A stretch of 14,110 nucleotides of DNA. Source: Pseudomonadota bacterium (GTDB taxonomy: Bacteria; Pseudomonadota; Gammaproteobacteria; Burkholderiales; Burkholderiaceae_A). Below the pieces are notes generated by a model. The model ran no database searches, had not been told where the DNA came from, and saw only the letters and a program-made list of their open reading frames with translations. Positions 7,153-14,110 of the stretch are shown here, piece after piece. The translations under genes were made by a program, and so were the position numbers. The stretch is taken from assembly GCA_002684875.1 (NCBI GenBank), contig NYVY01000064.1, positions 1 through 14,110 on the forward strand, written 5' to 3'. Numbering within the stretch: position 1 is the first letter of the stretch; each line of letters starts with the position of its first letter.

Positions 7153-9488
7153 TTTCGCAAGAACTTGAAGTTACTTTACATATGGCTTTTGTAGATGCGC
7201 GACAGCAAAGGCATGAATTTATAACTGTAGAACACCTTCTTTTGGCGTTAGTTGATAACCCATCAGCGTCTGATATATTAAAAGCCTGCGCCGTAGACGG
7301 CGAAACGTTGAAAAAAGCTTTGGTGAATTTTATCCAAGAAAATACTCCAAAAGTTGGTGGTACTGATGAAGTTGAAACCCAGCCAACGTTGGGATTTCAA
7401 CGAGTCATTCAGAGGGCTATAATGCACGTGCAATCCACTTCTAATGGAAAAAGGGAAGTGACAGGCGCCAATGTATTGGTGGCAATATTCGGCGAAAAAG
7501 ATTCACATGCAGTTTATTATTTGCATCAGCAGGGGGTAAGCCGTCTTGACATCGTCAATTTTATTGCGCACGGAATATCAAAAGCTCAACCTGGCGCAGT
7601 TTCAAGTGACGAAACATCGACGAGTGGCACAGATAACGATGTGAAAAATTCCAACAACAGTAATAGTTCGGGAAGTCAAAAGTCCACTCCTTTACATCAA
7701 TACGCTCAGAATTTAAATGAGTTAGCTTCAACTGGAAAGATAGATCCTCTAATTGGTAGGGAAGGTGAGGTTGAACGGGTCATTCAAATCTTGTGCAGAA
7801 GAAGAAAAAACAATCCATTGTTAGTTGGGGAGGCTGGGGTAGGTAAAACTGCGATTGCTGAGGGACTTGCTTGGAGAATTTTTAAAGGTTCAGTGCCAAC
7901 CGTTTTGAATGAATCAGTCGTGTACGCCTTAGATATGGGAGCTTTGTTAGCAGGAACGAAATACAGAGGCGATTTTGAACAACGGTTAAAAGCTGTTTTA
8001 AATCAGCTCAAAGAAATACCAGATAGTGTTTTATTTATCGACGAAATTCACACTCTCATCGGTGCTGGTTCCGCATCGGGGGGTACTTTAGATGCTTCAA
8101 ATTTGCTTAAGCCTGCGCTGTCATCTGGCCATCTCAGGTGCGTTGGTGCTACGACCTATGGAGAGTTTAGAGGTGTGTTTGAAAAAGATCATGCGTTATC
8201 CAGAAGATTTCAAAAGGTAGATGTAACGGAGCCGAGTGTGGACCAAACACTTCAGATTCTTAAAGGTCTAAAATCTAGGTTCGAGGAGCATCATAACGTA
8301 AAATATCAAGCATCAGCCCTTCTTGCTGCTGCCGAACTTTCCGCACGTTATATCAATGATCGTCATTTACCCGATAAGGCAATAGATGTTATCGATGAGG
8401 CTGGTGCTGCCCAACGTATTTTACCGAAAAGTAAACAAAAGAAGTCTATTGGTAAAGTCGAAATTGAAGATATAATTTCAAAAATAGCAAGGATACCTCC
8501 CCAGACTGTCAACGCAGACGATAAAAAACTTTTATTAAAGCTTGATAGAAATTTGAAAAATGTTGTTTTTGGTCAGGACAAAGCAATTGATGTGCTAACA
8601 AGTGCTATAAAAATGGCAAGGTCAGGCTTAGGAAAAAAAGAAAAACCGATTGGAAGTTTTCTGTTTTCAGGTCCAACTGGCGTTGGGAAGACGGAAGTTG
8701 CTCGTCAACTAGCATACTTAATGGGAGTAGAGTTGATTCGGTTTGATATGTCTGAATATATGGAGCGACATGCAGTATCACGGTTAATTGGTGCGCCTCC
8801 AGGTTATGTTGGCTTTGACCAGGGAGGGTTATTAACCGAAGAAGTAACTAAAAAACCCCACGCAGTTCTGCTGCTTGATGAAATAGAGAAGGCACATCCA
8901 GACATTTTTAATCTTTTGTTGCAGGTAATGGATCACGGAAAGTTGACTGATAATAATGGTCGAAAAGCATTTTTCAATAACATCATATTGATAATGACAA
9001 CAAACGCTGGCGCTGAATCGCTTACAAAGAAGGCGATAGGTTTTGCTAATGACGTGAAGGCTGGTGATGAAATGGTAGAAATAAAAAAACAATTCTCTCC
9101 AGAATTTCGAAATAGATTAGATGCAATTGTGTCTTTTGCTTCTCTTTCTGAGGAAGTTATATTACGTGTTGTTGATAAGTTTCTGATTGAGCTAGAGGAT
9201 CAGCTTCAGGAGAAAAAAGTCGAAATTAATTTTGCAGAAGAAGTAAGAAGATTTCTTGCAAAAAAAGGGTTTGACCCGTTAATGGGAGCAAGGCCTATGC
9301 AAAGACTTATTCAAGATTCTATACGAAAGATCCTTGCTGATGAATTACTATTTGGTAAGTTAAAGAGTGGAGGTTCGGTGAATATTGAGTTCGACAATAC
9401 ATTAGAGAAAATTTATCTTGATTGGCCCAAGCACAGGCAGTCGAGTCAAAAAGCAAAAAGCTCACCAGAATCAATTGAGTTTTCATAG
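7149..9488 (+). CDS. clpA: ATP-dependent Clp protease ATP-binding subunit ClpA
   Basis: Hexameric AAA+ unfoldase that feeds substrates to ClpP. The chosen ATG at 7149 overlaps the clpS stop (ATGA), has GGAG at 7140-7143, and gives the family N-terminus [14 protein letters not shown]; an upstream ATG at 7131 is less likely. The 779 residues comprise an N-domain (about 1-145), a Ser/Asn-rich linker (about 150-180), D1 with Walker A GEAGVGKT (227-234) and Walker B VLFIDE (294-299), and D2 with Walker A GPTGVGKT (508-515) and Walker B LLLDE (574-578). The ClpP-binding IGF loop is at 630-632 and the FRNRLD segment at 653-658. The last 20 or so residues form a polar tail. The fccA-like gene begins at or just after its stop. 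All catalytic motifs are intact. Confidence 0.98.
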   Translation: MISQELEVTLHMAFVDARQQRHEFITVEHLLLALVDNPSASDILKACAVDGETLKKALVNFIQENTPKVGGTDEVETQPTLGFQRVIQRAIMHVQSTSNGKREVTGANVLVAIFGEKDSHAVYYLHQQGVSRLDIVNFIAHGISKAQPGAVSSDETSTSGTDNDVKNSNNSNSSGSQKSTPLHQYAQNLNELASTGKIDPLIGREGEVERVIQILCRRRKNNPLLVGEAGVGKTAIAEGLAWRIFKGSVPTVLNESVVYALDMGALLAGTKYRGDFEQRLKAVLNQLKEIPDSVLFIDEIHTLIGAGSASGGTLDASNLLKPALSSGHLRCVGATTYGEFRGVFEKDHALSRRFQKVDVTEPSVDQTLQILKGLKSRFEEHHNVKYQASALLAAAELSARYINDRHLPDKAIDVIDEAGAAQRILPKSKQKKSIGKVEIEDIISKIARIPPQTVNADDKKLLLKLDRNLKNVVFGQDKAIDVLTSAIKMARSGLGKKEKPIGSFLFSGPTGVGKTEVARQLAYLMGVELIRFDMSEYMERHAVSRLIGAPPGYVGFDQGGLLTEEVTKKPHAVLLLDEIEKAHPDIFNLLLQVMDHGKLTDNNGRKAFFNNIILIMTTNAGAESLTKKAIGFANDVKAGDEMVEIKKQFSPEFRNRLDAIVSFASLSEEVILRVVDKFLIELEDQLQEKKVEINFAEEVRRFLAKKGFDPLMGARPMQRLIQDSIRKILADELLFGKLKSGGSVNIEFDNTLEKIYLDWPKHRQSSQKAKSSPESIEFS

Positions 9489-9501
9489 AGCGCAGTGCGC
9501 T
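9489..9501 (+). repeat. Perfect palindrome right after the clpA stop
   Basis: AGCGCAGTGCGCT is a perfect palindrome about its central G and starts on the base after the clpA TAG. A run of five T follows only 9 nt after the stem, so it is not a canonical intrinsic terminator. It could stabilise the clpA mRNA end, attenuate read-through into the cytochrome gene, or affect its initiation. Function is uncertain. Confidence 0.4.
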
Positions 9502-9516
9502 GAGATTCGCTTTTTA

Positions 9517-9846
9517 TTGTTAAATAACTTAATAGCAAAGTTCTTAATCGCATTTACTATAAATGTTTTTGGGTTACCGGTGTTTGCATTAGCTCAGGAA
9601 ATTGATTTTGAAAAAAAATTAGATATTTTGGGGTTAGCCTCATCTTGTTATTCCTGTCACAGCACAATGTCAAGTCCTTCTTCTAAGATGAGTTTAAATA
9701 ATTACGATGAAAAACAATTCATAGTGATTTTTAAAAGATACCGTGACCAAAGTGAACCTAATCCTAACGTGATGAATTACATAGCCAAGGGTTATACTGA
9801 TCTCGAAATTGAGTTATTAGCTCAATATTTTACGAGGAAAAGGTGA
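9517..9846 (+). CDS. Monoheme cytochrome c, sulfide dehydrogenase cytochrome subunit (FccA-like)
   Basis: Small periplasmic cytochrome expected to take electrons from the FccB-like flavoprotein encoded 3 nt downstream. From TTG 9517 it has 109 residues: a signal peptide (about 1-26, ending ALA before QEIDF), one haem site CYSCH at 44-48, and a probable axial Met at 86, followed by KGYTDLEIELLAQYF, the C-terminal helix typical of this class. The single haem resembles the monoheme FccA type rather than the diheme one. The start is unsettled. There is no ATG in the frame near the signal peptide; TTG 9475, overlapping clpA, and TTG 9418 are also open. The subunit identity comes from the fccB neighbour plus the haem motif; a generic class I cytochrome c is the alternative. 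Confidence 0.82.
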   Translation: MLNNLIAKFLIAFTINVFGLPVFALAQEIDFEKKLDILGLASSCYSCHSTMSSPSSKMSLNNYDEKQFIVIFKRYRDQSEPNPNVMNYIAKGYTDLEIELLAQYFTRKR

Positions 9847-9849
9847 GTC

Positions 9850-11151
9850 GTGAAACGGTATCGACGACAATTTTTAACTACTTGTTTGTCTATGATTGGT
9901 GGTTCAACTAGTTTTGCAGGTTATGTAACTTCAGAGGTTCGAAGCAGCCCAAAGTCCGTAAATCAAATGGGTTCGGTATTAATTATAGGGGGTGGTTTTG
10001 CTGGAAGTAGTTTGGCGAACTTCATTACATTTTTATCAGGAGGAAGAATAGCAGTTACTTTAATTGACAAAAATAAAACTTATTACTCCTGTCCGATGTC
10101 AAATCTTGTTTTAGGGGGTACAAAACCTTTAAGTTATTTATCCCAAAGTTATGATGGTTTGGTAAGGAGAGGAGTTAATTTCGTTAATGACGAGGTGGTT
10201 TCAATAGACCCTTCAAAAAGAAAAGTAAAAACTTTAACTGGGAGAAATTTTACAGCGGATAAGTTAGTTATTTGTCCAGGTATTGATTTAAAATTTTCTG
10301 CGATTGATGGCATGGATGAGGAGGCTCGAAGGACTATCCTGCACGGCTGGCGTGCAGGTAACCAAACCTTAGGTCTAAATCGGCAAATTACTCAAATGAA
10401 AGACGGGGGAGTTGTATTAATCTCTGTTCCAAATGCTCCTTATAGGTGTCCGCCAGGACCTTATGAACGTGCGTGCCAGATAGCGATGTATTTAAAAAAA
10501 TTTAAACCGCGCTCGAAGGTAATAATATTAGACGCAAATGCTGAAATTCAATCAAAGAAGAAATTATTTATAGAAGCTTGGGATAAGCACTATAAAGACT
10601 ACATCGAATACATACCAAATTTTGAAGTTGTAGAAGTTGACAAAAAAAAACAAGCACTTTACTCTCAATTCGGTGATGAGATTATTGGGCATGTGTTGAA
10701 TATTATTCCACCAAACACTGCTGGTAGGATTGCACATAAAGCTGGCTTAGTAACTGACAATAACAGATGGTGTGGGGTAAATTGGCAGTCAATGGAGTCT
10801 GTTTTGTTCAAAAATGTTTATGTCCTTGGAGATGCGACTTTGAGTGCAAGTAAAATGCCGAAGTCTGCGCATATGGCTAATCAACATAGTAAAGTAGCTG
10901 CTATAGATATAGTATCTTCTCTTTCGGAACGGGACCCTTTGAAAAATTACAAAATAGTGAATGCTTGTTACAGCTTCATAAACCGAAGAGAGGCAGTTTT
11001 TGTTACTCGTGTTTACTCTTTCAATTCATTGGATGGAACTATCAAGCCAATTAAAAGTGCTGGAGGATTATCAAATAAGCCGTCATTGGTAGAGGGTGCT
11101 AGAGCATATTTATGGGCAAAAAATATATGGGCTGACACATTTAGCTACTAA
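9850..11151 (+). CDS. fccB: Flavocytochrome c sulfide dehydrogenase, flavoprotein subunit
   Basis: Periplasmic FAD enzyme oxidising sulfide to sulfur or polysulfide with transfer to the cytochrome subunit. The GTG start at 9850 lies 3 nt after the cytochrome stop and has a good purine-rich site (AGGAAAAGG). A twin-arginine signal, YRRQFLTT, is at 4-11, so it is exported folded by Tat. The Rossmann FAD motif is IIGGGFAGSS (45-54). C81 in YSCPMSN matches the cysteine covalently linked to FAD in Allochromatium FccB. C200 (YRCPPGPYE) and C308 (RWCGVNW) match its redox disulfide pair. GDA at 327-329 is the second FAD contact. The 433-residue length is normal for the family. General SQR or other disulfide oxidoreductases are less likely, given the cytochrome partner and the Tat signal. 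Confidence 0.93.
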   Translation: MKRYRRQFLTTCLSMIGGSTSFAGYVTSEVRSSPKSVNQMGSVLIIGGGFAGSSLANFITFLSGGRIAVTLIDKNKTYYSCPMSNLVLGGTKPLSYLSQSYDGLVRRGVNFVNDEVVSIDPSKRKVKTLTGRNFTADKLVICPGIDLKFSAIDGMDEEARRTILHGWRAGNQTLGLNRQITQMKDGGVVLISVPNAPYRCPPGPYERACQIAMYLKKFKPRSKVIILDANAEIQSKKKLFIEAWDKHYKDYIEYIPNFEVVEVDKKKQALYSQFGDEIIGHVLNIIPPNTAGRIAHKAGLVTDNNRWCGVNWQSMESVLFKNVYVLGDATLSASKMPKSAHMANQHSKVAAIDIVSSLSERDPLKNYKIVNACYSFINRREAVFVTRVYSFNSLDGTIKPIKSAGGLSNKPSLVEGARAYLWAKNIWADTFSY

Positions 11152-11235
11152 ATTTAAATGTGGGAAATTAATTTTTTGCAGAAGTATGTTAAAAACCAAT
11201 GCATTAAAATAATTCAGCCTCAATTCGTTTTTATT

Positions 11236-11275
11236 AAAACCAGAAAACTATAGTGTTTTCATTGCTGGTTTTTGA
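11236..11275. terminator. Probable bidirectional terminator between fccB and dut
   Basis: AAAACCAG (11236-11243) pairs with CTGGTTTT (11265-11272). Inside it, AAAAC (11244-11248) pairs with GTTTT (11255-11259). The stem ends in a T run on the plus strand, and on the minus strand CTGGTTTT is followed by more T-rich sequence. It lies in the 189-bp gap between convergent fccB and dut, where a two-way terminator is expected. The stem is AT-rich, so its strength is uncertain. Nothing else was recognised in this gap. Confidence 0.65.
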
Positions 11276-11340
11276 AAACTAATAATTCTACTCAGTTGTG
11301 GTTGGTTTAGTTTTACCCCTGTTGTTTACCCAACTAGTTT

Positions 11341-11784
11341 TTAGGTAGTTCCAGTGCTTCCTAGGCCAGAGTTCCCTCGTTTGCTTTGTTCAAATGATTT
11401 TACTTCCTCAAAACTTATTTGTTTGACGGGCACTATTACTAATTGGGCGATTCTTGCAAGCGGTTCGATATTTATAACTTCTAACCCTCTATTCCACGCT
11501 GATATCATCAACTCTCCCTGATAATCAGAATCTATGAGTCCAACCAAATTACCAAGAACCAACCCTTTTTTATGGCCCAACCCACTTCTAGGAAGAATAA
11601 GCCCAGCATAGCCAGAATTTTCGATGAATATAGCAATCCCTGTTGGTATTAGCATCGTTTTTCCTGGTTCTAGACTCATTTTTTTTTTAATACATGCTCG
11701 TAAATCTAAACCTGCTGAACCTTCGCTTGAATATGTTGGAACGTTTTTTATTAGACTATTCGTTTTTTTAATTTTTACCCGCAT
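11341..11784 (-). CDS. dut: Deoxyuridine 5'-triphosphate nucleotidohydrolase (dUTPase)
   Basis: Hydrolyses dUTP to dUMP and pyrophosphate, keeping uracil out of DNA and feeding dTMP synthesis. The 147-residue length is usual for the trimeric family. All five motifs are visible: GSAGLDLRA (22-30), PRSGLG (65-70), [10 protein letters not shown] (82-91), RIAQLVIVP (111-119), and the C-terminal [10 protein letters not shown] (136-145) that closes over the substrate. The ATG lies 4 nt after the coaBC stop, with AAGG inside the end of coaBC as the ribosome site. Last gene of the ileS-lspA-coaBC-dut run. An A10 tract at 11679-11688 codes three lysines in an intact frame. Confidence 0.97.
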   Translation of the reverse strand: MRVKIKKTNSLIKNVPTYSSEGSAGLDLRACIKKKMSLEPGKTMLIPTGIAIFIENSGYAGLILPRSGLGHKKGLVLGNLVGLIDSDYQGELMISAWNRGLEVINIEPLARIAQLVIVPVKQISFEEVKSFEQSKRGNSGLGSTGTT

Positions 11785-11788
11785 GGAC

Positions 11789-12976
11789 TTATACCTTTTT
11801 CAGATGACTCAAGATCTCTCTTGAAATTGTTTCTTTATTACCAACTATTTTTTTTATTGAATCGTTTTTGCAAATCATTAACACTTCGGAACAGTTGTCT
11901 CCGAAAGATTCGGGAACCTTGTTTGCTATTAATAAATCTATTTTTTTTTCTTCCCGTTTGTCTTTTAATAACTTTAGAATCTGAGTTGGGTTGCTGGTTT
12001 CAGCAGCAAAGCCAACTATGAATGGCTTGATTTCTTTTGGGAGATTTCCTATCTCTTTTACAATATCAGGGTTTAGAACCCAGTCTATTTCTGCCAATGA
12101 CGACTCTTTCTTTTTCATCTTACTAGAATTGACACTACTAGGTCTCCAGTCCGCAACAGCAGCAGTACTAACGAAATAGTCGTATTTCACGGCTTTACAG
12201 ATATTACGAATCTCTAGATGCATTTCCACAGCAGATTCTACCTTAATGAGCCTTGTATTTTCTGGTTTTAGTAAGTTCACAGGTCCAGAAACGAGTGTCA
12301 CATCTGCACCTTCTTCTGCAAAGTGCTTCGCTAAGGTATAGCCCATTCTTCCAGTTGAAAAATTTGTGATCGCACGGACAGGATCAATTTTTTCAATGGT
12401 AGGCCCTGCACTGACGATGATTTTTTTTTTAGAGAAGTATGTACTTTGTTTTCTTATGGACTCCATTATTTTTGTATATATATTCGTTGGAGATACCATT
12501 CTGCCTATGCCATCATCACCGCACGCTTGTATACCTTTTTCGGGACCGATAATTGAAATCCCATCTTTTATTAAAAGATCAATGTTTCTAAGGTTTGACG
12601 GATTTTTCCACATCTCCTTATTCATTGCAGGAGCAATTAACAATTTAGCTTTTCTTGCAGCACAGATATTTGTCAACAGGTCGTCGCAAATACCATGAGT
12701 TAACTTAGCAATAAAATTGGCAGTTGCAGGTGCAACAACAATTAAATCTACTGCTCTAGATGCTTTAATATGATTAATTTCCGAATTTGAATCAAGATGA
12801 CTGTTTCCAAGAATTTTATTTTTTGATAGAGTTTCTAGTGTCAGTGGAGTTATGAAGTCTCTGGCGCTATCTGTCAGGCAAACCGTTACCTCATGATTTG
12901 CTTTCTTAAGCAATCTAATTAATTCACAGCTTTTATATGAAGCAATACCACCTGTAATACCAACAAGTACTTTCAT
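11789..12976 (-). CDS. coaBC: Bifunctional phosphopantothenoylcysteine decarboxylase / phosphopantothenate-cysteine ligase
   Basis: Two consecutive steps of coenzyme A synthesis: CoaB joins cysteine to 4'-phosphopantothenate using CTP, and CoaC decarboxylates the product with FMN. CoaC is N-terminal (about 1-185): GGIASYK at 9-15, catalytic H69 in [15 protein letters not shown] at 116-119, and the reactive C152 in [10 protein letters not shown]. CoaB follows: [13 protein letters not shown] (189-201), NFSTGRMG (205-212), AAVADWRP (272-279), a lysine cluster at 286-290, NPDI at 302-305, and VGFAAET at 321-327. Length 395, normal. The ATG overlaps the lspA stop as ATGA. Two long A tracts (11941-11949, A9; 12421-12430, A10) lie inside the gene without breaking the frame. 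Confidence 0.97.
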   Translation of the reverse strand: MKVLVGITGGIASYKSCELIRLLKKANHEVTVCLTDSARDFITPLTLETLSKNKILGNSHLDSNSEINHIKASRAVDLIVVAPATANFIAKLTHGICDDLLTNICAARKAKLLIAPAMNKEMWKNPSNLRNIDLLIKDGISIIGPEKGIQACGDDGIGRMVSPTNIYTKIMESIRKQSTYFSKKKIIVSAGPTIEKIDPVRAITNFSTGRMGYTLAKHFAEEGADVTLVSGPVNLLKPENTRLIKVESAVEMHLEIRNICKAVKYDYFVSTAAVADWRPSSVNSSKMKKKESSLAEIDWVLNPDIVKEIGNLPKEIKPFIVGFAAETSNPTQILKLLKDKREEKKIDLLIANKVPESFGDNCSEVLMICKNDSIKKIVGNKETISREILSHLKKV

Positions 12977-13494
12977 TTTTTTTCTTTCATTATTTCCCTG
13001 AAATAACTTCTAAGTTCAACTATAACTAAAACTGATGCTCCAATGGTAATAAAAGCATCAGCAATATTAAAAGTTGGCCAGTGATAAATTGTTACGTATA
13101 GGTCGATAAAATCCACTACGTATCCAGAAAAAACTCTATCTATAAGATTACCGATTGCCCCGCCCGTGATGAAACAAATTGAAATTTTAAAATAGTTTGA
13201 TTGATCTGACAAAAATATTAAATGAAAGAAAAAAAAAAGAGCTGCGAAGGGGACACCTATAAGTAGCAATCGCTGCCAGAAAAACCCATCATCCAAAATG
13301 CTAAAGGCAGCTCCAGCATTAAAGATAAGGAAGAAATTAAAGCTTGGAAGTATTTGAATAGTTTGTGAGTAAGGCAAATAAGAAGTAGCGATGAGTTTTG
13401 TGGTCTGGTCCAGTAAAACTATGGCAATGATTAAAAGAGAAAAATGTAGTCTTTTCTTAACCAATTTATAACGCTTTAAGTTCTTCCAAAACAT
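12973..13494 (-). CDS. lspA: Lipoprotein signal peptidase (signal peptidase II)
   Basis: Inner-membrane aspartyl protease that removes signal peptides from prolipoproteins after lipid attachment. ATG 13492-13494 was chosen because GAGGTG sits about 8 nt upstream; it gives 173 residues. A further in-frame ATG at 13518 would lie deeper in ileS. Signatures: DQTTK at 29-33, FNAGAAF at 58-64, GNLIDR at 115-120 with catalytic D119, VVDFIDLY at about 126-133, and FNIADAF at about 142-148 with catalytic D146. Four hydrophobic segments fit the family. The start overlaps the end of ileS by 29 nt and the stop overlaps coaBC by 4 nt, so the genes are coupled. A T10 tract (sense strand) codes a run of Phe in the second membrane segment. 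Confidence 0.96.
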   Translation of the reverse strand: MFWKNLKRYKLVKKRLHFSLLIIAIVLLDQTTKLIATSYLPYSQTIQILPSFNFFLIFNAGAAFSILDDGFFWQRLLLIGVPFAALFFFFHLIFLSDQSNYFKISICFITGGAIGNLIDRVFSGYVVDFIDLYVTIYHWPTFNIADAFITIGASVLVIVELRSYFREIMKEKK

Positions 13495-14110
13495 TTCTAC
13501 ACCTCGAGCAAAGATCACTATCTTTTATTTTAAATACAGTTTTGCATCGTTTCCAACATCGTTCACATTTAATATTCTCTGATTTGCTGATGGTTATTAT
13601 ACTTTCTCCTTTGGTTTCAGTGAAGTTTACATCTGATGTAATAAACAAATCAGAAAGTTTCATATTGAGCGATTTTAATTTAGTGATAACACCAACACTT
13701 GCTGAAATATTTACTGTAGCTTCAAGAGAAGAGCCAATGTTACCTCTAGCTCTCTCATCCTCGATGAGCTTCAAAACATCATCTCTGAAACTTTTAAACC
13801 ATTCCCAGTTATTTATGAGTTCATCGTGTTTTTCTATTTCTTCAATTTTGTGGAATGGCTGAGTAAATAATTTTTCTTTGTTTTCCTCGTTTTTTTCTGA
13901 AACGGAAACCCATGCTTCGTAAGCAGTAAAAGAGAGCACTGGCGTTATAAGTTTAATTAAACTATGTAATATATTCCAAATTGCATATTGGGATGATAGA
14001 CGCTGTGGACTCGTTTTCATTGAGGCATACAGACAGTCTTTTTGAATATCAAGATAAAAAGAACTGAGATCATCACTACAAAAGTTAACTATGCTGGCGA
14101 TAGCATGATG
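13466..14110 (-). CDS. ileS: Isoleucyl-tRNA synthetase, C-terminal part (gene runs off the right edge)
   Basis: The last 214 codons of the enzyme that charges tRNA-Ile. The frame is open to base 14110; the N-terminal catalytic domain is outside. The visible part is the anticodon-binding region (NFCSDDLSSFYLDIQKDCLY at about 9-28 of the fragment, then ITPVLSFTAYEAW) and the C-terminal zinc ribbon, CERC at 182-185 and CSRC at 201-204, which is the bacterial type found in E. coli IleS. The stop at 13466-13468 lies 29 nt inside lspA, the standard ileS-lspA neighbourhood. Confidence 0.96.
   Translation of the reverse strand, partial: HHAIASIVNFCSDDLSSFYLDIQKDCLYASMKTSPQRLSSQYAIWNILHSLIKLITPVLSFTAYEAWVSVSEKNEENKEKLFTQPFHKIEEIEKHDELINNWEWFKSFRDDVLKLIEDERARGNIGSSLEATVNISASVGVITKLKSLNMKLSDLFITSDVNFTETKGESIITISKSENIKCERCWKRCKTVFKIKDSDLCSRCRNVLEELKAL

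Noticed and set aside
11161..11235. Possible small gene or RNA in the fccB-dut gap
   Set aside because: No credible open frame with a start and ribosome site and no recognisable RNA fold apart from the terminator that follows.
11308..11335. GTTGG/CCAAC inverted repeat before the dut stop
   Set aside because: Only 5 bp with a loop of more than 20 nt; expected by chance.
11821..12698. Several plus-strand open frames inside coaBC
   Set aside because: Phe/Leu-rich mirror frames caused by the AT-rich, lysine-rich sense strand; coaBC motifs cover the whole stretch.
13495..13518. Upstream ATG for lspA at 13518
   Set aside because: The start at 13494 has a better ribosome site (GAGGTG) and a length nearer the family norm.

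Overview
The window is an AT-rich, densely packed piece of a proteobacterial chromosome. Almost every gene is a recognisable housekeeping gene, and intergenic gaps are short (none exceeds about 200 bases). Gene order points to Betaproteobacteria (Burkholderiales-like): lpxK, a Trm112-like gene, kdsB and adk run together; ileS, lspA, coaBC and dut run together; and DUF192, icd, a cold-shock gene, clpS and clpA sit side by side. This assignment rests on remembered gene order and protein motifs, not on a search. The compact layout, low GC and very long A/T homopolymers suggest a streamlined, perhaps marine or host-associated lineage.

Layout. Bases 1-2690 (minus strand) hold an envelope/nucleotide operon: lpxK, the small Trm112-like gene, kdsB, and the 5' part of adk, which runs off the left edge. 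xseA diverges from lpxK. Next come a 'urate oxidase N-terminal' type membrane protein, preceded by a G9 tract, and, convergent with it, an exported DUF192 protein. icd starts only 18 bp from the divergent DUF192 gene. A csp gene (minus) is convergent with icd. A divergent control region carrying a dyad and a direct repeat separates csp from the clpS-clpA pair. Directly behind clpA lie two genes for a flavocytochrome c sulfide dehydrogenase: a monoheme cytochrome (fccA-like) and a Tat-exported flavoprotein (fccB). A probable bidirectional terminator closes this unit. Bases 11341-14110 (minus) hold dut, coaBC, lspA and the 3' end of ileS, tightly overlapped.

How they work together. lpxK and kdsB make lipid A and the CMP-Kdo donor. 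adk, dut and coaBC supply nucleotides and coenzyme A. icd is the NADP-type TCA enzyme. ClpS delivers N-degron substrates to ClpA (with ClpP, not in the window). LspA matures lipoproteins. fccAB is the only clearly accessory metabolic module: it would oxidise sulfide in the periplasm and pass electrons to c-type cytochromes, so the organism probably has some sulfur lithotrophy or sulfide detoxification.

No tRNA, rRNA, CRISPR array, insertion sequence or phage gene was recognised. I did not find a convincing undescribed multi-gene system. The most unusual signals are the G9 tract at a ribosome-binding position, the load of 9-10 base homopolymers inside essential genes, the placement of fccAB between core operons, and two unexplained repeat structures between csp and clpS.
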